64,000 nucleotides of DNA from Pteria penguin. Lineage: Eukaryota > Mollusca > Bivalvia > Pterioida > Pteriidae. Every line of letters begins with the position of its first letter. Position 1 is the first letter of the stretch. The position numbers were made by a program, and so were the translations under genes. Positions 34,501 through 50,515 of the stretch are shown here, piece after piece. The stretch is taken from assembly GCA_035048485.1 (NCBI GenBank), contig CM068587.1, positions 53,229,501 through 53,293,500 on the forward strand. The letters are read 5' to 3'. Below the pieces are notes generated by a model, which had not been told where the DNA came from, did no database searches, and saw only the letters and a list, made by a program, of their open reading frames with translations.

Positions 34501-35500
34501 GGGTTATACACACGGAGTAGATAAATTCTCCATCATATCTTTACCAATATTTGGCTGGGGATTATACACAGCGGAGTCGATAAATTCTCCATGATATCTT
34601 TACCAATATTTGGCTGGGGATTATACACAGCGGAGTAGATAAATTCTCCATGATATCTTTACCAATATTTGACTGGGGATTATACAGAGCGGAGTAAATA
34701 AATCTCCATTATATCTTTACCCATATTTGGCTGGGGGTTATACACAGCGGAGTAGATAAATTCTCCATCATATCTTTAGCAATATTTGGCTGGAGGTTAT
34801 ACACCGCGGAGTAGATAAATTCTCAGTGATATCTTTACCAATATTTCGCTGGGGTTATACACAGCGGAGTAGATAAATTCTCCATGATATCTTTACCAAT
34901 ATTTGACTGGGGATTGTACACAGCGGAGTAGATAAATTCTCCATGATATCTTTACCAATATTTGACTGGGGATTATACACAGCGGAATAGATAAATTCTC
35001 CTTGATATCTTTTTCAATATTTGGCTGGGAATTATACACAGCGGAGTAGATAAATTCTCCATGATACCTTTACCATTATTTGACTGGGGGTTATACACAG
35101 CGGAGTAGATAAATTCTCCATCATATCTTTTCCAATATTTGACTGGGGGTTATACACAGCGGAGTAGATAAATTTTCCATTATATCTTTACCAATATTTG
35201 GCTGGGGATTATACACAGCGGAGTAGATAAATTCTCCATGATATCTTTACCAATATTTGACTGGGGATTATACACAGCGCAGTAGATAACTTTTCCATGA
35301 TACCTTTAATAATATTGACTGGGGGTTATACACAGCGGAGTAGATAAATTCTCCATGATATCTTTCCCAATATTTGACTGGGAATTATACACAGCGGAGT
35401 AGATACATTCTCCATGATATCTTTACCAATATTTGACTGGGAGTTTTACACAGCGGAGTAGATAAATTCTCCATGATACCTTTAACAATATTGACTGGGG
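28561..35500 (+). repeat. ~3.5-kb higher-order tandem duplication in the satellite
   Basis: The rare variant string actggggcttatacacagcg is at 28561 and again at 32088, 3527 bp apart. The ordered variants that follow (gaagtag..., cagggcagtagatgaatttt, atacctagcgg, atgcacagggagtag at 30571 and 34039) recur downstream at 3527 and later 3468 bp, so one copy has gained or lost one monomer. A third, deleted copy seems to follow from about 35500. Confidence 0.75.
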
Positions 35501-36199
35501 GTTATACACAGCGGAGTAGATAAATTCTCCATGATATCTTTACTAATATTTGACTGGGGATTATACAGAGCGAAGTAGATAAATTCTCCTTGATATCTTT
35601 TCTAATATTTGGCTGGGGATTATACACAGCGGAGTAGAAAAATTCTCCGTGATATCTTTACCAATATTTCGCTGGGGTTATACACACGGAGTAGATAAAT
35701 TCTCCATGATATCTTTACCAATATTTGGCTGGGGATTATACACAGCGGAGTAGATAAATTCTCCATGATATCTTTACCAATATTTGACTGGGGAATATAC
35801 AGTGCGGAGTAGATAAATTATCAATTATATCTTTACCAATATTTTGCTGGGGGTTATACACACGGAGTAGATAAAATCTCCATGATATCTTTACCAATAT
35901 TTGGCTGGGGGTTATACACAGCGGAGTAGATAAATTTTCCTTGATATCTTTACCAATATTTGGCTGGGGTTATACACACGGAGTAGATAAATTCTCCAGG
36001 ATATCTTTACCAATATTTGACTGGGGATTATACACAGCGGAGTAGATAAATTCTCCATGATATCTTTACCAATATTTGACTGGGGATTATACAGAGCGGA
36101 GTAAATAAATCTCCATTATATCTTTACCCATATTTGGCTGGGGGTTATACACAGCGGAGTAGATAAATTCTCCATCATATCTTTACCAATATTTGGCTG

Positions 36200-39100
36200 G
36201 GGATTGTACACAGCGGAGTAGATAAATTCTCCATGATATCTTTACCAATATTTGACTGGGGATTATACACAGCGGAATAGATAAATTCTCCTTGATATCT
36301 TTCTCAATATTTGGCTGGGAATTATACACAGCGGAGTAGATAAATTCTCCATGATATCTTTACCATTATTTGACTGGGGGTTATACACAGCGGAGTAGAT
36401 AAATTCTCGATCATATCTTTTCCAATATTTGACTGGGGGTTATACACAGCGGAGTAGATAAATTTTCCATTATATCTTTACCAATATTTGGCTGGGGATT
36501 ATACACAGCGGAGTAGATAAATTCTCCATGATATCTTTACCAATATTTGACTGGGGATTATACACAACGCAGTAGATAACTTTTCCATGATACCTTTAAT
36601 AATATTGACTGGGGGTTATACACAGTGGAGTAGATAAATTCTCCATGATATTTTTCCCAATATTTGACTGGGAATTATACACAGCGGAGTAGATACATTC
36701 TCCATGATATCTTTACCAATATTTGACTGGGAGTTTTACACAGCGGAGTAGATAAATTCTCCATGATACCTTTAACAATATTGACTAGGGGTTAAACAGC
36801 GGAGTAGATAAATTCTCCATGATATCTTTACTAATATTTGACTGGGGATTATACAGAGCGAAGTAGATAAATTCTCCATGATATCTTTACCAATATTTGA
36901 CTGGGGATTATACAGAGCGAAGTAGATAAGTTCTCCATGATATCCTTACCAATATATGGCTGCGGGTTATACACAGGGCAGTAGATGAATTCTCCATGAT
37001 ATCTTTACCAATATTTGGCTGGGGATTATACAAAGCGGACTAGAAAAATTCTCCGTGATATCTTTACCAATATTTCGCTGGGGTTATACACACGGAGTAG
37101 ATAAATTCTCCATGATATCTTTACCAATATTTGGCTGGGGATTATACACAGCGGAGTAGATAAATTCTCCATGATATCTTTACCAATATTTGACTGGGGA
37201 TTATACAGTGCGGAGTAGATAAATTCTAAATTATATCTTTACCAATATTTTGCTGGGGGTTATACACACGGAGTAGATAAAATCTCCATGATATCTTTAC
37301 CAATATTTGGCTGGGGGTTATACACAGTGGAGTAGATAAATTTTCCGTGATATCTTTACCAATATTTGGCTGGGGTTATACACACGGAGTAGATAAATTC
37401 TCCATCATATCTTTACCAATATTTGGCTGGGGATTTTACACAGCGGAGTCGATAAATTCTCCATGATATCTTTACCAATATTGGACTGGGGATTGTACAC
37501 AGCGGAGTAGATAAATTCTCCGTGATATCTTTATCAATCTTTGACTGGGGATTATACACAGCGGAGTAGATAAATTCTCCATGATATCTTTACCAATATT
37601 TGACTGGGGATTATACAGAGCGGAGTAAATAAATCTCCATTATATCTTTACCCATATTTGGCTGGGGGTTATACACAGCGGAGTAGATAAATTCTCCATC
37701 ATATCTTTACCAATATTTGGCTGGAGGTTATACACAGCGGAGTAGATAAATTCTCCGTGATATCTTTACCAATATTTCGCTGGGGTTATACACAGCGGAG
37801 TAGATAAATTCTCCATGATATCTTTACCAATATTTGACTGGGGATTATACACAGCGGAATAGATAAATTCTCCTTGATATCTTTCTCAATATTTGGCTGG
37901 GAATTATACACAGCGGAGTAGATAAATTCTCCATGATATCTTTACCATTATTTGACTGGGGGTTATACACAGCGGAGTAGATAAATTCTCCATCATATCT
38001 TTACCAATATTTGACTGGGGGTTATACACAGCGGAGTAGATAAATTTTCCATTATATCTTTACCAATATTTGGCTGGGGATTATACACAGCGGAGTAGAT
38101 AAATTCTCCATGATATCTTTACCAATATTTGACTGGGGATTATACACAACGCAGTAGATAACTTTTCCATGATACCTTTAATAATATTGACTGGGGGTTA
38201 TACACAGTGGAGTAGATAAATTCTCCATGATATTTTTCCCAATATTTGACTGGGAATTATACACAGCGGAGTAGATACATTCTCCATGATATCTTTACCA
38301 ATATTTGACTGGGAGTTTTACACAGCGGAGTAGATAAATTCTCCATGATACCTTTAACAATATTGACTAGGGGTTAAACAGCGGAGTAGATAAATTCTCC
38401 ATGATATCTTTACTAATATTTGACTGGGGATTATACAGAGCGAAGTAGATAAATTCTCCATGATATCTTTACCAATATTTGACTGGGTATTATACAGAGC
38501 GAAGTAGATAAGTTCTCCATGATATCCTTACCAATATATGGCTGCGGGTTATACACAGGGCAGTAGATGAATTCTCCATGATATCTTTACCAATATTTGG
38601 CTGGGGATTATACACAGCGGACTAGAAAAATTCTCCGTGATATCTTTACCAATATTTCGCTGGGGTTATACACACGGAGTAGATAAATTCTCCATGATAT
38701 CTTTACCAATATTTGGCTGGGGATTATACACAGCGGAGTAGATAAATTCTCCATGATATCTTTACCAATATTTGACTGGGGATTATACAGTGCGGAGTAG
38801 ATAAATTCTAAATTATATCTTTACCAATATTTTGCTGGGGGTTATACACACGGAGTAGATAAAATCTCCATGATATCTTTACCAATATTTGGCTGGGGGT
38901 TATACACAGTGGAGTAGATAAATTTTCCGTGATATCTTTACCAATATTTGGCTGGGGTTATACACACGGAGTAGATAAATTCTCCATCATATCTTTACCA
39001 ATATTTGGCTGGGGATTTTACACAGCGGAGTCGATAAATTCTCCATGATATCTTTACCAATATTGGACTGGGGATTGTACACAGCGGAGTAGATAAATTC

Positions 39101-39370
39101 TCCGTGATATCTTTATCAATCTTTGACTGGGGATTATACACAGCGGAGTAGATAAATTCTCCATGATATCTTTACCAATATTTGACTGGGGATTATACAG
39201 AGCGGAGTAAATAAATCTCCATTATATCTTTACCCATATTTGGCTGGGGGTTATACACAGCGGAGTAGATAAATTCTCCATCATATCTTTACCAATATTT
39301 GGCTGGAGGTTATACACAGCGGAGTAGATAAATTCTCCGTGATATCTTTACCAATATTTCGCTGGGGTTA
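36200..39370 (+). repeat. ~1.58-kb higher-order duplication in the satellite
   Basis: The private variant gcggactagaaaaattctcc starts at 37035 and 38617 (1582 bp apart). The neighbouring variants (aggggttaaacagcggag, accaatatatggctgcggg, caatattggactgggg) recur in the same order. Confidence 0.75.
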
Positions 39371-42300
39371 TACACAGCGGAGTAGATAAATTCTCCATGA
39401 TATCTTTACCAATATTTGACTGGGGATTATACACAGCGGAATAGATAAATTCTCCTTGATATCTTTCTCAATATTTGGCTGGGAATTATACACAGCGGAG
39501 TAGATAAATTCTCCATGATATCTTTACCATTATTTGACTGGGGGTTATACACAGCGGAGTAGATAAATTCTCCATCATATCTTTACCAATATTTGACTGG
39601 GGTTATACACAGCGGAGTAGATAAATTTTCCATTATATCTTTACCAATATTTGGCTAGGGATTATACACAGCGGAGTAGATAAATTCTCCATGATATCTT
39701 TACCAATATTTGACTGGGGATTATACACAGCGCAGTAGATAACTTTTCCATGATACCTTTAATAATATTGACTGGGGGTTATACACAGCGGAGTAGATAA
39801 ATTCTCCATTATATCTTTCCCAATATTTGACTGGGAATTATACACAGCGGAGTAGATACATTCTCCATGATATCTTTACCAATATTTGACTGGGGGTTAT
39901 ACACAGCGGAGTAGATAAATTCTCCATGATACCTTTAACAATATTGACTGGGGGTTATACACAGCGGAGTAGATAAATTCTCCATGATATCTTTACTAAT
40001 ATTTGACTGGGGGTTATACACAGCGGAGTAGATAAATTCTCCATCATATCTTTACCAATATTTGGCTGGAGGTTATACACAGCGGAGTAGATAAATTCTC
40101 CGTGATATCTTTACCAATATTTCGCTGGGGTTATACACAGCGGAGTAGATAAATTCTCCATGATATCTTTACCAATATTTGACTGGGGATTATGCACAGC
40201 GGAATAGATAAATTCTCCTTGATATCTTTCTCAATATTTGGCTGGGAATTATACATAGCGGAGTAGATAAATTCTCCATGATATCTTTACCATTATTTGA
40301 CTGGGGGTTATACACAGCGGAGTAGATAAATTCTCCATCATATCTTTACCAATATTTGACTGGGGGTTATACACAGCGGAGTAGATAAATTTTCCATTAT
40401 ATCTTTACCAATATTTGGCTGGGGATTATACACAGCGGAGTAGATAAATTCTCCATGATATCTTTACCAATATTTGACTGGGGATTATACACAGCGCAGT
40501 AGATAACTTTTCCATGATACCTTTAATAATATTGACTGGGGGTTATACACAGCGGAGTAGATAAATTCTCCATTATATCTTTCCCAATATTTGACTGGGA
40601 ATTATACACAGCGGAGTAGATACATTCTCCATGATATCTTTACCAATATTTGACTGGGGGTTATACACAGCGGAGTAGATAAATTCTCCATGATACCTTT
40701 AACAATATTGACTGGGGGTTATACACAGCGGAGTAGATAAATTCTCCATGATATCTTTACTAATATTTGACTGGGGATTATACAGAGCGAAGTAGATAAA
40801 TTCTCCATGATATCTTTACTAATATTTGACTGGGGATTATACAGAGCGAAGTAGATAAGTTCTCCATGATATCCTTACCAATATATGGCTGCGGGTTATA
40901 CACAGGGCAGTAGATGAATTCTCCATGATATCTTTACCAATATTTGGCTGGGGATTATACACAGCGGAGTAGATAAATTCTCCATGATATCTTTACCAAT
41001 ATTTGACTGGGGATTATACACAGCGGAGTAGATGAATTCTCCATGATATCTTTACCAATATTTGACTGGGGATTATACAGAGCGGAGTAAATAAATCTCC
41101 ATTATATCTTTACCCATATTTGGCTGGGGGTTATACACAGCGGAGTAGAAAAATTCTCCGTGATATCTTTACCAATATTTCGCTGGGGTTATACACACGG
41201 AGCAGATAAATTCTCCATGATATCTTTACCAATATTTGGCTGGGGAGTATACACAGCGGAGTAGATAAATTCTCCATGATATCTTTACCAATATTTGACT
41301 GGGGATTATACAGAGCGGAGTAGATAAATTCTCAATTATATCTTTACCAATATTTCGCTGTGGGTTATACACACGGAGTAGATAAAATATCCATGATATC
41401 TTTACCAATATTTGGCTGGGGGTTATACACAGCGGAGTAGATAAATTTTCCGTGATATCTTTACCAATATTTCGCTGGGGTTATACACACGGAGTAGATA
41501 AATTCTCCATCATATCTTTACCAATATTTGGCTGGGGATTATACACAGCGGAGTAGATAAATTCTCCATTATATCTTTACCAATATTTGACTGGGGGTTA
41601 TACACAGCGGAGTAGATAAATTCTCCATGATACCTTTAACAATATTGACTGGGGGTTATACACAGCGGAGTAGATAAATTCTCCATGATATCTTTACTAA
41701 TATTTGACTGGGGATTATACAGAGCGAAGTAGATAAATTCTCCATGATATCTTTACTAATATTTGACTGCGGATTATACAGAGCGAAGTAGATAAGTTCT
41801 CCATGATATCCTTACCAATATATGGCTGCGGGTTATACACGGGGCAGTAGATGAATTCTCCATGATATCTTTACCAATATTTGGCTGGGGATTATACACA
41901 GCGGAGTAGATAAATTCTCCATGATATCTTTACCAATATTTGACTGGGGATTATACACAGCGGAATAGATAAATTCTCCATGATATCTTTACCAATATTT
42001 CACTGGGGATTATACAGAGCGGAGTAAATAAATCTCCATTATATCTTTACCCATATTTGGCTGGGGGTTATACACAGCGGAGTAGAAAAATTCTCCCTGA
42101 TATCTTTACCAATATTTCGCTGGGGTTATACACACGGAGTAGATAACTTCTCCATGATATCTTTACCAATATTTGGCTGGGGAGTATACACAGCGGAGTA
42201 GATAAATTCTCCATGATATCTTTACCAATATTTGACTGGGGATTATACAGAGCGGAGTAGATAAATTCTCAATTATATCTTTACCAATATTTCGCTGGGG

Positions 42301-42639
42301 GTTATACACACGGAGTAGATAAAATCTCCATGATATCTTTACCAATATTTGGCTGGGGATTATACACAGCGGAGTAGATAAATTCTCCATTATATCTTTA
42401 CCAATATTTGACTGGGAATTATACACAGCGGAGTAGATACATTCTCCATGATATCTTTACCAATATTTGACTGGGGATTATACACAGCGGAATAGATTAA
42501 TTCTCCATGATATCTTTACCAATATTTGACTGGGGTTATACACAGCAGAGTAGCTAAATTCTCCATGATACCTTTAACAATATTGACTGGGGGTTATACA
42601 CAGCGGAGTAGATAAATTCTCCATGATATCTTTACTTAT

Positions 42640-45600
42640 ATTTGGCTGCGGGTTATACATAGGGCAGTAGATGAATTCTCCATGATATCTTTACCAATAT
42701 TTGGCTGGGGATTATACACAGCGGAGTAGATAAATTCTCCATGATATCTTTACCAATATTTGACTGGGGATTATACAGAGCGGAGTAGATAAATTCTCCA
42801 TTATATCTTTACCAATATTTTGCTGGGTGTTATACACACGGAGTAGATAAAATCTCCATGATATCTTTACCAATATTTGGCTGGGGGTTATACACAACGG
42901 AGTAGATAAATTCTCCTTGATATCTTTAAAAATATTTGGCTGGGGTTATACACACGGAGTAGATAAATTCTCCATCATATCTTTACCAATATTTGGCTGG
43001 GGATTATACACAGCGGAGTAGATAAATTCTCCATGATATCTTTACCATTATTTGACTGGGAGTTATACACAGCGGAGTATATAAATTCTCCATCATATCT
43101 TTACCAATATTTGACTGGGGGTTATACACAGCGGAGAAGATAAATTTTTTATTATATCTTTACCAATATTTGGCTGGGGATTATACACAGCAGAGTTAAT
43201 AAATTCTCCATAATATCTTTACCAATATTTGACTGGGGATTATACACAGCGCAGTAGATAACTTCTCCATGATACCTTTAACAATATTGACTGGGGGTTA
43301 TACACAGCGGAGTAGATGAATTCTCCATTATATCTTTACCAATATTTGATAGGGAATGATACACAGCGGAGTAGATAAATTCTCCATGATATCTTTACCA
43401 ATATTTGACTAGGGGTTATACACAGCGGAGTAGCTAAATTCTCAATGATACCTTTAACAATATTGACTGGGGATTATACACAGCGGAGTAGATAACTTCT
43501 CCATGATATCTTTACTAATATTTGACTGGGGATTATACAGAGCGAAGTAGATAAATTCTCCATCATATCTTTACCAATATTTTGCTGCGGGTTATACACA
43601 GGGCAGTAGATGAATTCTCCATGATATCTTTACCAATCTTTGACTGGGGATTATACAGAGCGGAGTAGATAAATTCTCCATTATATCTTTACCAATATTT
43701 TGCTGGGGGTTATACACACGGAGTAGATAAAATCTCCATGGTATCTTTACCAATATTTGGCTGGGGGTTATACACAGCGGAGTAGATAAATTCTCCTTGA
43801 TATCTTTACCAATATTTGGCTGGGGTTATACACACGGAGTAGATAAATTCTCCATCATATCTTTACCAATATTTGGCTGGGGATTATACACAGCGGAGTA
43901 GATAAATTCTCCATCATATCTTTACCAATATTTGACTGGGGGTTATACACAGCGGAGTAGATAAATTTTCTATTATATCTTTACCAATATTTGACAGGGA
44001 ATTATACACAGCGGAGTAGATAAATTCTCCATGATATCTTTACCAATATTTGACTGGGGATTATACACAGCGGAATAGATAAATTCTCCATGATACCTTT
44101 ACCAATATTTGACTGGGGGTCATACACAGCGGAGTAGATAAATTCTCCATGATATCTTTACTAATATTTGACTGGGGATTATACAGAGCGAAGTAGATAA
44201 ATTCTCCATGATATCTTTACCAATATTTGGCTGCGGGTTATACACAGGGCAGTAGATGAATTCTCCATGATATCTTTACCAATCTTTGACTGGGGATTAT
44301 ACACAGCGGAGTAGATAAATTCTCCATCATATCTTTATCAATATTTTACTGGGGTTTATACACAGCGGAGTAGCGAAATTTTCCATTATATCTTTACCAA
44401 TATTTCGCTGGGGATTATACACAGCGGAGTTAATAAATTCTCCATGATATCTTTACCAATATTTGACTGGGGATTATACACAGCGCAGTAGATAAATTCT
44501 CCATGATACCTTTAACAATATTGACTGGGAGTTATACACAGCGGAGTAGATAAATTCTCCATCATATCTTTACCTATATTTGACTGGGAATTATACACAG
44601 CGGAGTAGGTACTTTCTCCATGATATCTTTACCAATATTTGACTGGAGATTATACACAGCGGAATAGATAAATTCTCCATGATACCTTTACCAATATTTG
44701 GCTGGGGATTATACACAGCGGAGTAGCTAAATTCTCCATGATACCTTTAACAATATTGACTGGGGGTTATACACAGCGGAGTAGATAAATTCTCCATGAT
44801 ATCTTTACTAATATTTGACTGGGGATTATACAGAGCGAAGTAGATAAATTCTCCATGATATCTTTACTAATATTTGACTGGGGATTATACAGAGCGAAGT
44901 AGATAAGTTCTCCATGATATCCTTACCAATATATGGCTGCGGGTTATACACAGGGCAGTAGATGAATTCTCCATGATATCTTTACCAATATTTGGCTGGG
45001 GATTATACACAGCGGAGTATATAAATTCTCCATGATATCTTTACCAATATTTGACTGGGGATTATACAGAGCGGAGTAGATAAATTCTCCATTATATCTT
45101 TACCAATATTATGCTGGGTGTTATACACACGGAGTAGATAAAATCTCCATGATATCTTTACCAATATTTGGCTGGGGGTTATACACAACGGAGTAGATAA
45201 ATTCTCCTTGATATCTTTAAAAATATTTGGCTGGGGTTATACACACGGAGTAGATAAATTCTCCATCATATCTTTACCAATATTTGGCTGGGGATTATAC
45301 ACAGCGGAGTAGATAAATTCTCCATGATATCTTTACCATTATTTGACTGGGAGTTATACACAGCGGAGTATATAAATTCTCCATGATATCTTTACCAATA
45401 TTTGACTGGGGGTTATACACAGCGGAGAAGATAAATTTTTTATTATATCTTTACCAATATTTGGCTGGGGATTATACACAGCAGAGTTAATAAATTCTCC
45501 ATAATATCTTTACCAATATTTGACTGGGGATTATACACAGCGCAGTAGATAACTTCTCCATGATACCTTTAACAATATTGACTAGGGGTTATACACAGCG

Positions 45601-47440
45601 GAGTAGATGAATTCTCCATTATATCTTTACCAATATTTGACTAGGGGTTATACACAGCGGAGTAGCTAAATTCTCAATGATACCTTTAACAATATTGACT
45701 GGGGGTTATACACAGCGGAGTAGATAACTTCTCCATGATATCTTTACTAATATTTGACTGGGGATTATACAGAGCGAAGTAGATAAATTCTCCATCATAT
45801 CTTTACCAATATTTTGCTGCGGGTTATACACAGGGCAGTAGATGAATTCTCCATGATATCTTTACCAATCTTTGACTGGGAATTATACACAGCGGAGTAC
45901 ATAAATTCTCCATGATATCTTTATCAATATTTGACTGGGGATTATACACATCGGAGTAGATAAATTCTCCATGATATATTTAACAATATTTGACTGGGGA
46001 TTATACAGAGCGGAGTAAATCTTTACCAATATTTGGCTGCGGGTTATACACAGGGCAGTAGATGAATTCTCCATGATATCTTTACCAATATTTGGTTCGG
46101 GATTATACACAGCGGAGTAGATAAATTCTCCATGATATCTTTACCAATATTTGACTGGGGATTATACAGAGCGGAGTAGATAAATTCTCCATTATATCTT
46201 TACCAATATTTTGCTGGGGGTTATACACACGGAGTAGATAAAATCTCCATGATATCTTTACCAATATTTGGCTGGGGGTTATACACAGCCGAGTAGATAA
46301 ATTCTCCTTGATATCTTTACCAATATTTGGCTGGGGTTATACACACGGAGTAGATAAATTCTCCATCATATCTTTACCACTATTTGGCTAGGGATTATAC
46401 ACAGCGGAGTAGATAAATTCTCCATCATATCTTTACCAATATTTGACTGGGGATTATACACAGCGGAGTAGATAAATTTTCTATTATATCTTTACCAATA
46501 TTTGACAGGGAATTATACACAGCGGAGTAGATAAATTCTCCATGATATCTTTACCAATATTTGACTGGGGATTATACACAGCGGAATAGATAAATTCTCC
46601 ATGATACCTTTACCAATATTTGACTGGGGGTCATACACAGCGGAGTAGATAAATTCTCCATGATATCTTTACTAATATTTGACTGGGGATTATACAGAGC
46701 GAAGTAGATAAATTCTCCATGATATCTTTACCAATATTTGGCTGCGGGTTATACACAGGGCAGTAGATGAATTCTCCATGATATCTTTACCAATCTTTGA
46801 CTGGGGATTATACACAGCGGAGTAGATAAATTCTCCATCATATCTTTATCAATATTTTACTGGGGTTTATTCACAGCGGAGTAGCGAAATTTTCCATTAT
46901 ATCTTTACCAATATTTCGCTGGGCATTATACACAGCGGAGTTAATAAATTCTCCATGATATCTTTACCAATATTTGACTGGGGATTATACACAGCGCAGT
47001 AGATAAATTCTCCATGATACCTTTAACAATATTGACTGGTGTTTATACACAGCGGAGTAGATAAATTCTCCATCATATCTTTACCTATATTTGACTGGGA
47101 ATTATACACAGCGGAGTAGGTACTTTCTCCATGATATCTTTACCAATATTTGACTGGGGATTATACACAGCGGAATAGATAAATTCTCCATGATACCTTT
47201 ACCAATATTTGGCTGGGGATTATACACAGCGGAGTAGCTAAATTCTCCATGATACCTTTAACAATATTGACTGGGGGTTATACACAGCGGAGTAGATAAA
47301 TTCTCCATGATATCTTTACTAATATTTGACTGGGGATTATACAGAGCGAAGTAGATAAATTCTCCATGATATCTTTACTAATATTTGACTGGGGATTATA
47401 CAGAGCGAAGTAGATAAGTTCTCCATGATATCCTTACCAA
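42640..47440 (+). repeat. 2.29-kb and 2.51-kb interleaved duplications in the satellite
   Basis: tacacaacggagtagataaa, followed by the unusual tatctttaaaaatatttgg, is at 42891 and 45182 (2291 bp). The variant gacagggaattatacacagc is at 43993 and 46504 (2511 bp), with the same neighbours (gtttat(a/t)cacagcggagtagcg, ctagcgaaatttt-type units). Confidence 0.7.
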
Positions 47441-47929
47441 TATACGGCTGCGGGTTATACACAGGGCAGTAGATGAATTCTCCATGATATCTTTACCAAT
47501 ATTTGGCTGGGGATTATACACAGCGGAGTAGAAAAATTCTCCGTGATATCTTTACCAATATTTCGCTGGGGTTATACACACGGAGTAGATAAATTCTCCA
47601 TGATATCTTTACCAATATTTGGCTGGGGATTATACACAGCGGAGTAGATAAATTCTCCATGATATCTTTACCAATATTTGACTGGGGATTATATAGTGCG
47701 GAGTAGATAAATTCTCAATTATATCTTTACCAATATTTTGCTGGGGGTTATACACACGGAGTAGATAAAATCTCCATGATATCTTTACCAATATTTGGCT
47801 GGGGGTTATACACAGCGGAGTAGATAAATTTTCCTTGATATCTTTACCAATATTTGGCTGGGGTTATACACACGGAGTAGATAAATTCTCCATCATATCT
47901 TTACCAATATTTGGCTGGGGATTATACAC

Positions 47930-50515
47930 AGCGGAGTCGATAAATTCTCCATGATATCTTTACCAATATTTGACTGGGGATTGTACACAGCGGAGTAGAT
48001 AAATTCTCCGTGATATCTTTATCAATCTTTGACTGGGGATTATAAACAGCGGAGTAGATAAATTCTCCATGATATCTTTACCAATATTTGACTGGGGGTT
48101 ATACACAGCGGAGTAGATAAATTCTCCATGATATCTTTACCAATATTTGACTGGGGGTTATACACACGGAGTAGATAAATTCTCCATCATATCTTTACCA
48201 ATATTTGGCTGGGGATTATACACAGCGGAGTAGATAAATTCTCCATGATATCTTTACCATTATTTGACTGAGAGTTATACACATCGGAGTAGATAAATTC
48301 TCCATCATATCTTTACCAATATTTGACTGGGGGTTATACACAGCGGAGTAGATAAATTTTCTATTATATCTTTACCAATATTTGGCTGGGGATTATACAC
48401 AGCAGAGTTAATAAATTCTCCATGATATCTTTACCAATATTTGACTGGGGATTATACACAGCGCAGTAGATAACTTCTCCATGATACCTTTAACAATATT
48501 GACTGGGGATTATACACAGCGGAGTAGATGAATTCTCCATTATATCTTTACCAATATTTGATAGGGAATGATACACAGCGGAGTAGATAAATTCTCCATG
48601 ATATCTTTACCAATATTTGACTAGGGGTTATACACAGCGGAGATGCTAAATTCTCCATGATACCTTTAACAATATTGACTGGGGGTTATACACAGCGAAG
48701 TAGATAAATTCTCCATCATATCTTTACCAATATTTGGCTGCGGGTTATACACAGGGCAGTAGATGAATTCTCCATGATATCTTTACCAATCTTTGACTGG
48801 GAATTATACACAGCGGAGTACATAAATTCTCCATGATATCTTTATCAATATTTGACTGGGGATTATACACATCGGAGTAGATAAATTCTCCATGATATAT
48901 TTACCAATATTTGACTGGGGATTATACAGAGCGGAGGAAATAAATCTGCATGATATCTTTACCCATATTTGGCTGGGGGTTATACACACGGAGTAGATAA
49001 ATTCTCCATGATATCTTTACCAATATTTGGCTGCGGGTTATACACAGGGCAGTAGATGAATTCTCCATGATATCTTTACCAATATTTGGTTGGGGATTAT
49101 ACACAGCGGAGTAGATAAATTCTCCATGATATCTTTACCAATATTTGACTGGGGATTATACACAGCGGAGTAGATAAATTTTCTATTATATCTTTACCAA
49201 TATTTTGCTGGGGATTATACACAGCGGAGTCGATAAATTCTCCATGATATCTTTACCAATATTTGACTGGGGATTGTACACAGCGGAGTAGATAAATTCT
49301 CCATGATATCTTTATCAATCTTTGACTGGGGATTATAAACAGCGGAGTAGATAAATTCTCCATGATATCTTTACCAATATTTGACTGGGGGTTATACACA
49401 GCGGAGTAGATAAATTCTCCATGATATCTTTACCAATATTTGACTGGGGGTTATACACACGGAGTAGATAAATTCTCCATCATATCTTTACCAATATTTG
49501 GCTGGGGATTATACACAGCGGAGTAGATAAATTCTCCATGATATCTTTACCATTATTTGACTGGGAGTTATACACAGCGGAGTAGATAAATTCTCCATCA
49601 TATCTTTACCAATATTTGACTGGGGGTTATACACAGCGGAGTAGATAAATTTTCTATTATATCTTTACCAATATTTGGCTGGGGATTATACACAGCAGAG
49701 TTAATAAATTCTCCATGATATCTTTACCAATATTTGACTGGGGATTATACACAGCGCAGTAGATGACTTCTCCATGATACCTTTAACAATATTGACTGGG
49801 GGTTATACACAGCGGAGTAGATGAATTCTCCATTATATCTTTACCAATATTTGATAGGGAATGATACACAGCGGAGTAGATAAATTCTCCATGATATCTT
49901 TACCAATATTTGACTAGGGGTTATACACAGCGGAGATGCTAAATTCTCCATGATACCTTTAACAATATTGACTGGGGGTTATACACAGCGAAGTAGATAA
50001 ATTCTCCATCATATCTTTACCAATATTTGGCTGCGGGTTATACACAGGGCAGTAGATGAATTCTCCATGATATCTTTACCAATCTTTGACTGGGAATTAT
50101 ACACAGCGGAGTACATAAATTCTCCATGATATCTTTATCAATATTTGACTGGGGATTATACACATCGGAGTAGATAAATTCTCCATGATATATTTACCAA
50201 TATTTGACTGGGGATTATACAGAGCGGAGGAAATAAATCTGCATGATATCTTTACCCATATTTGGCTGGGGGTTATACACACGGAGTAGATAAATTCTCC
50301 ATGATATCTTTACCAATATTTGGCTGCGGGTTATACACAGGGCAGTAGATGAATTCTCCATGATATCTTTACCAATATTTGGTTGGGGATTATACACAGC
50401 GGAGTAGATAAATTCTCCATGATATCTTTACCAATATTTGACTGGGGATTATACAGAGCGGAGTAGATAAATTCTCCATTATATCTTTACCAATATTTTG
50501 CTGGGGGTTATACAC
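47930..50515 (+). repeat. 1293-bp tandem duplication in the satellite
   Basis: gcggagtcgataaattctcc is at 47931 and 49224, tataaacagcggagtag at 48041 and 49334, and gtacataaattctccatg at 48818 and 50111, all 1293 bp apart. This constant offset over more than 1 kb marks a recent duplication of 22 monomers. Confidence 0.8.
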
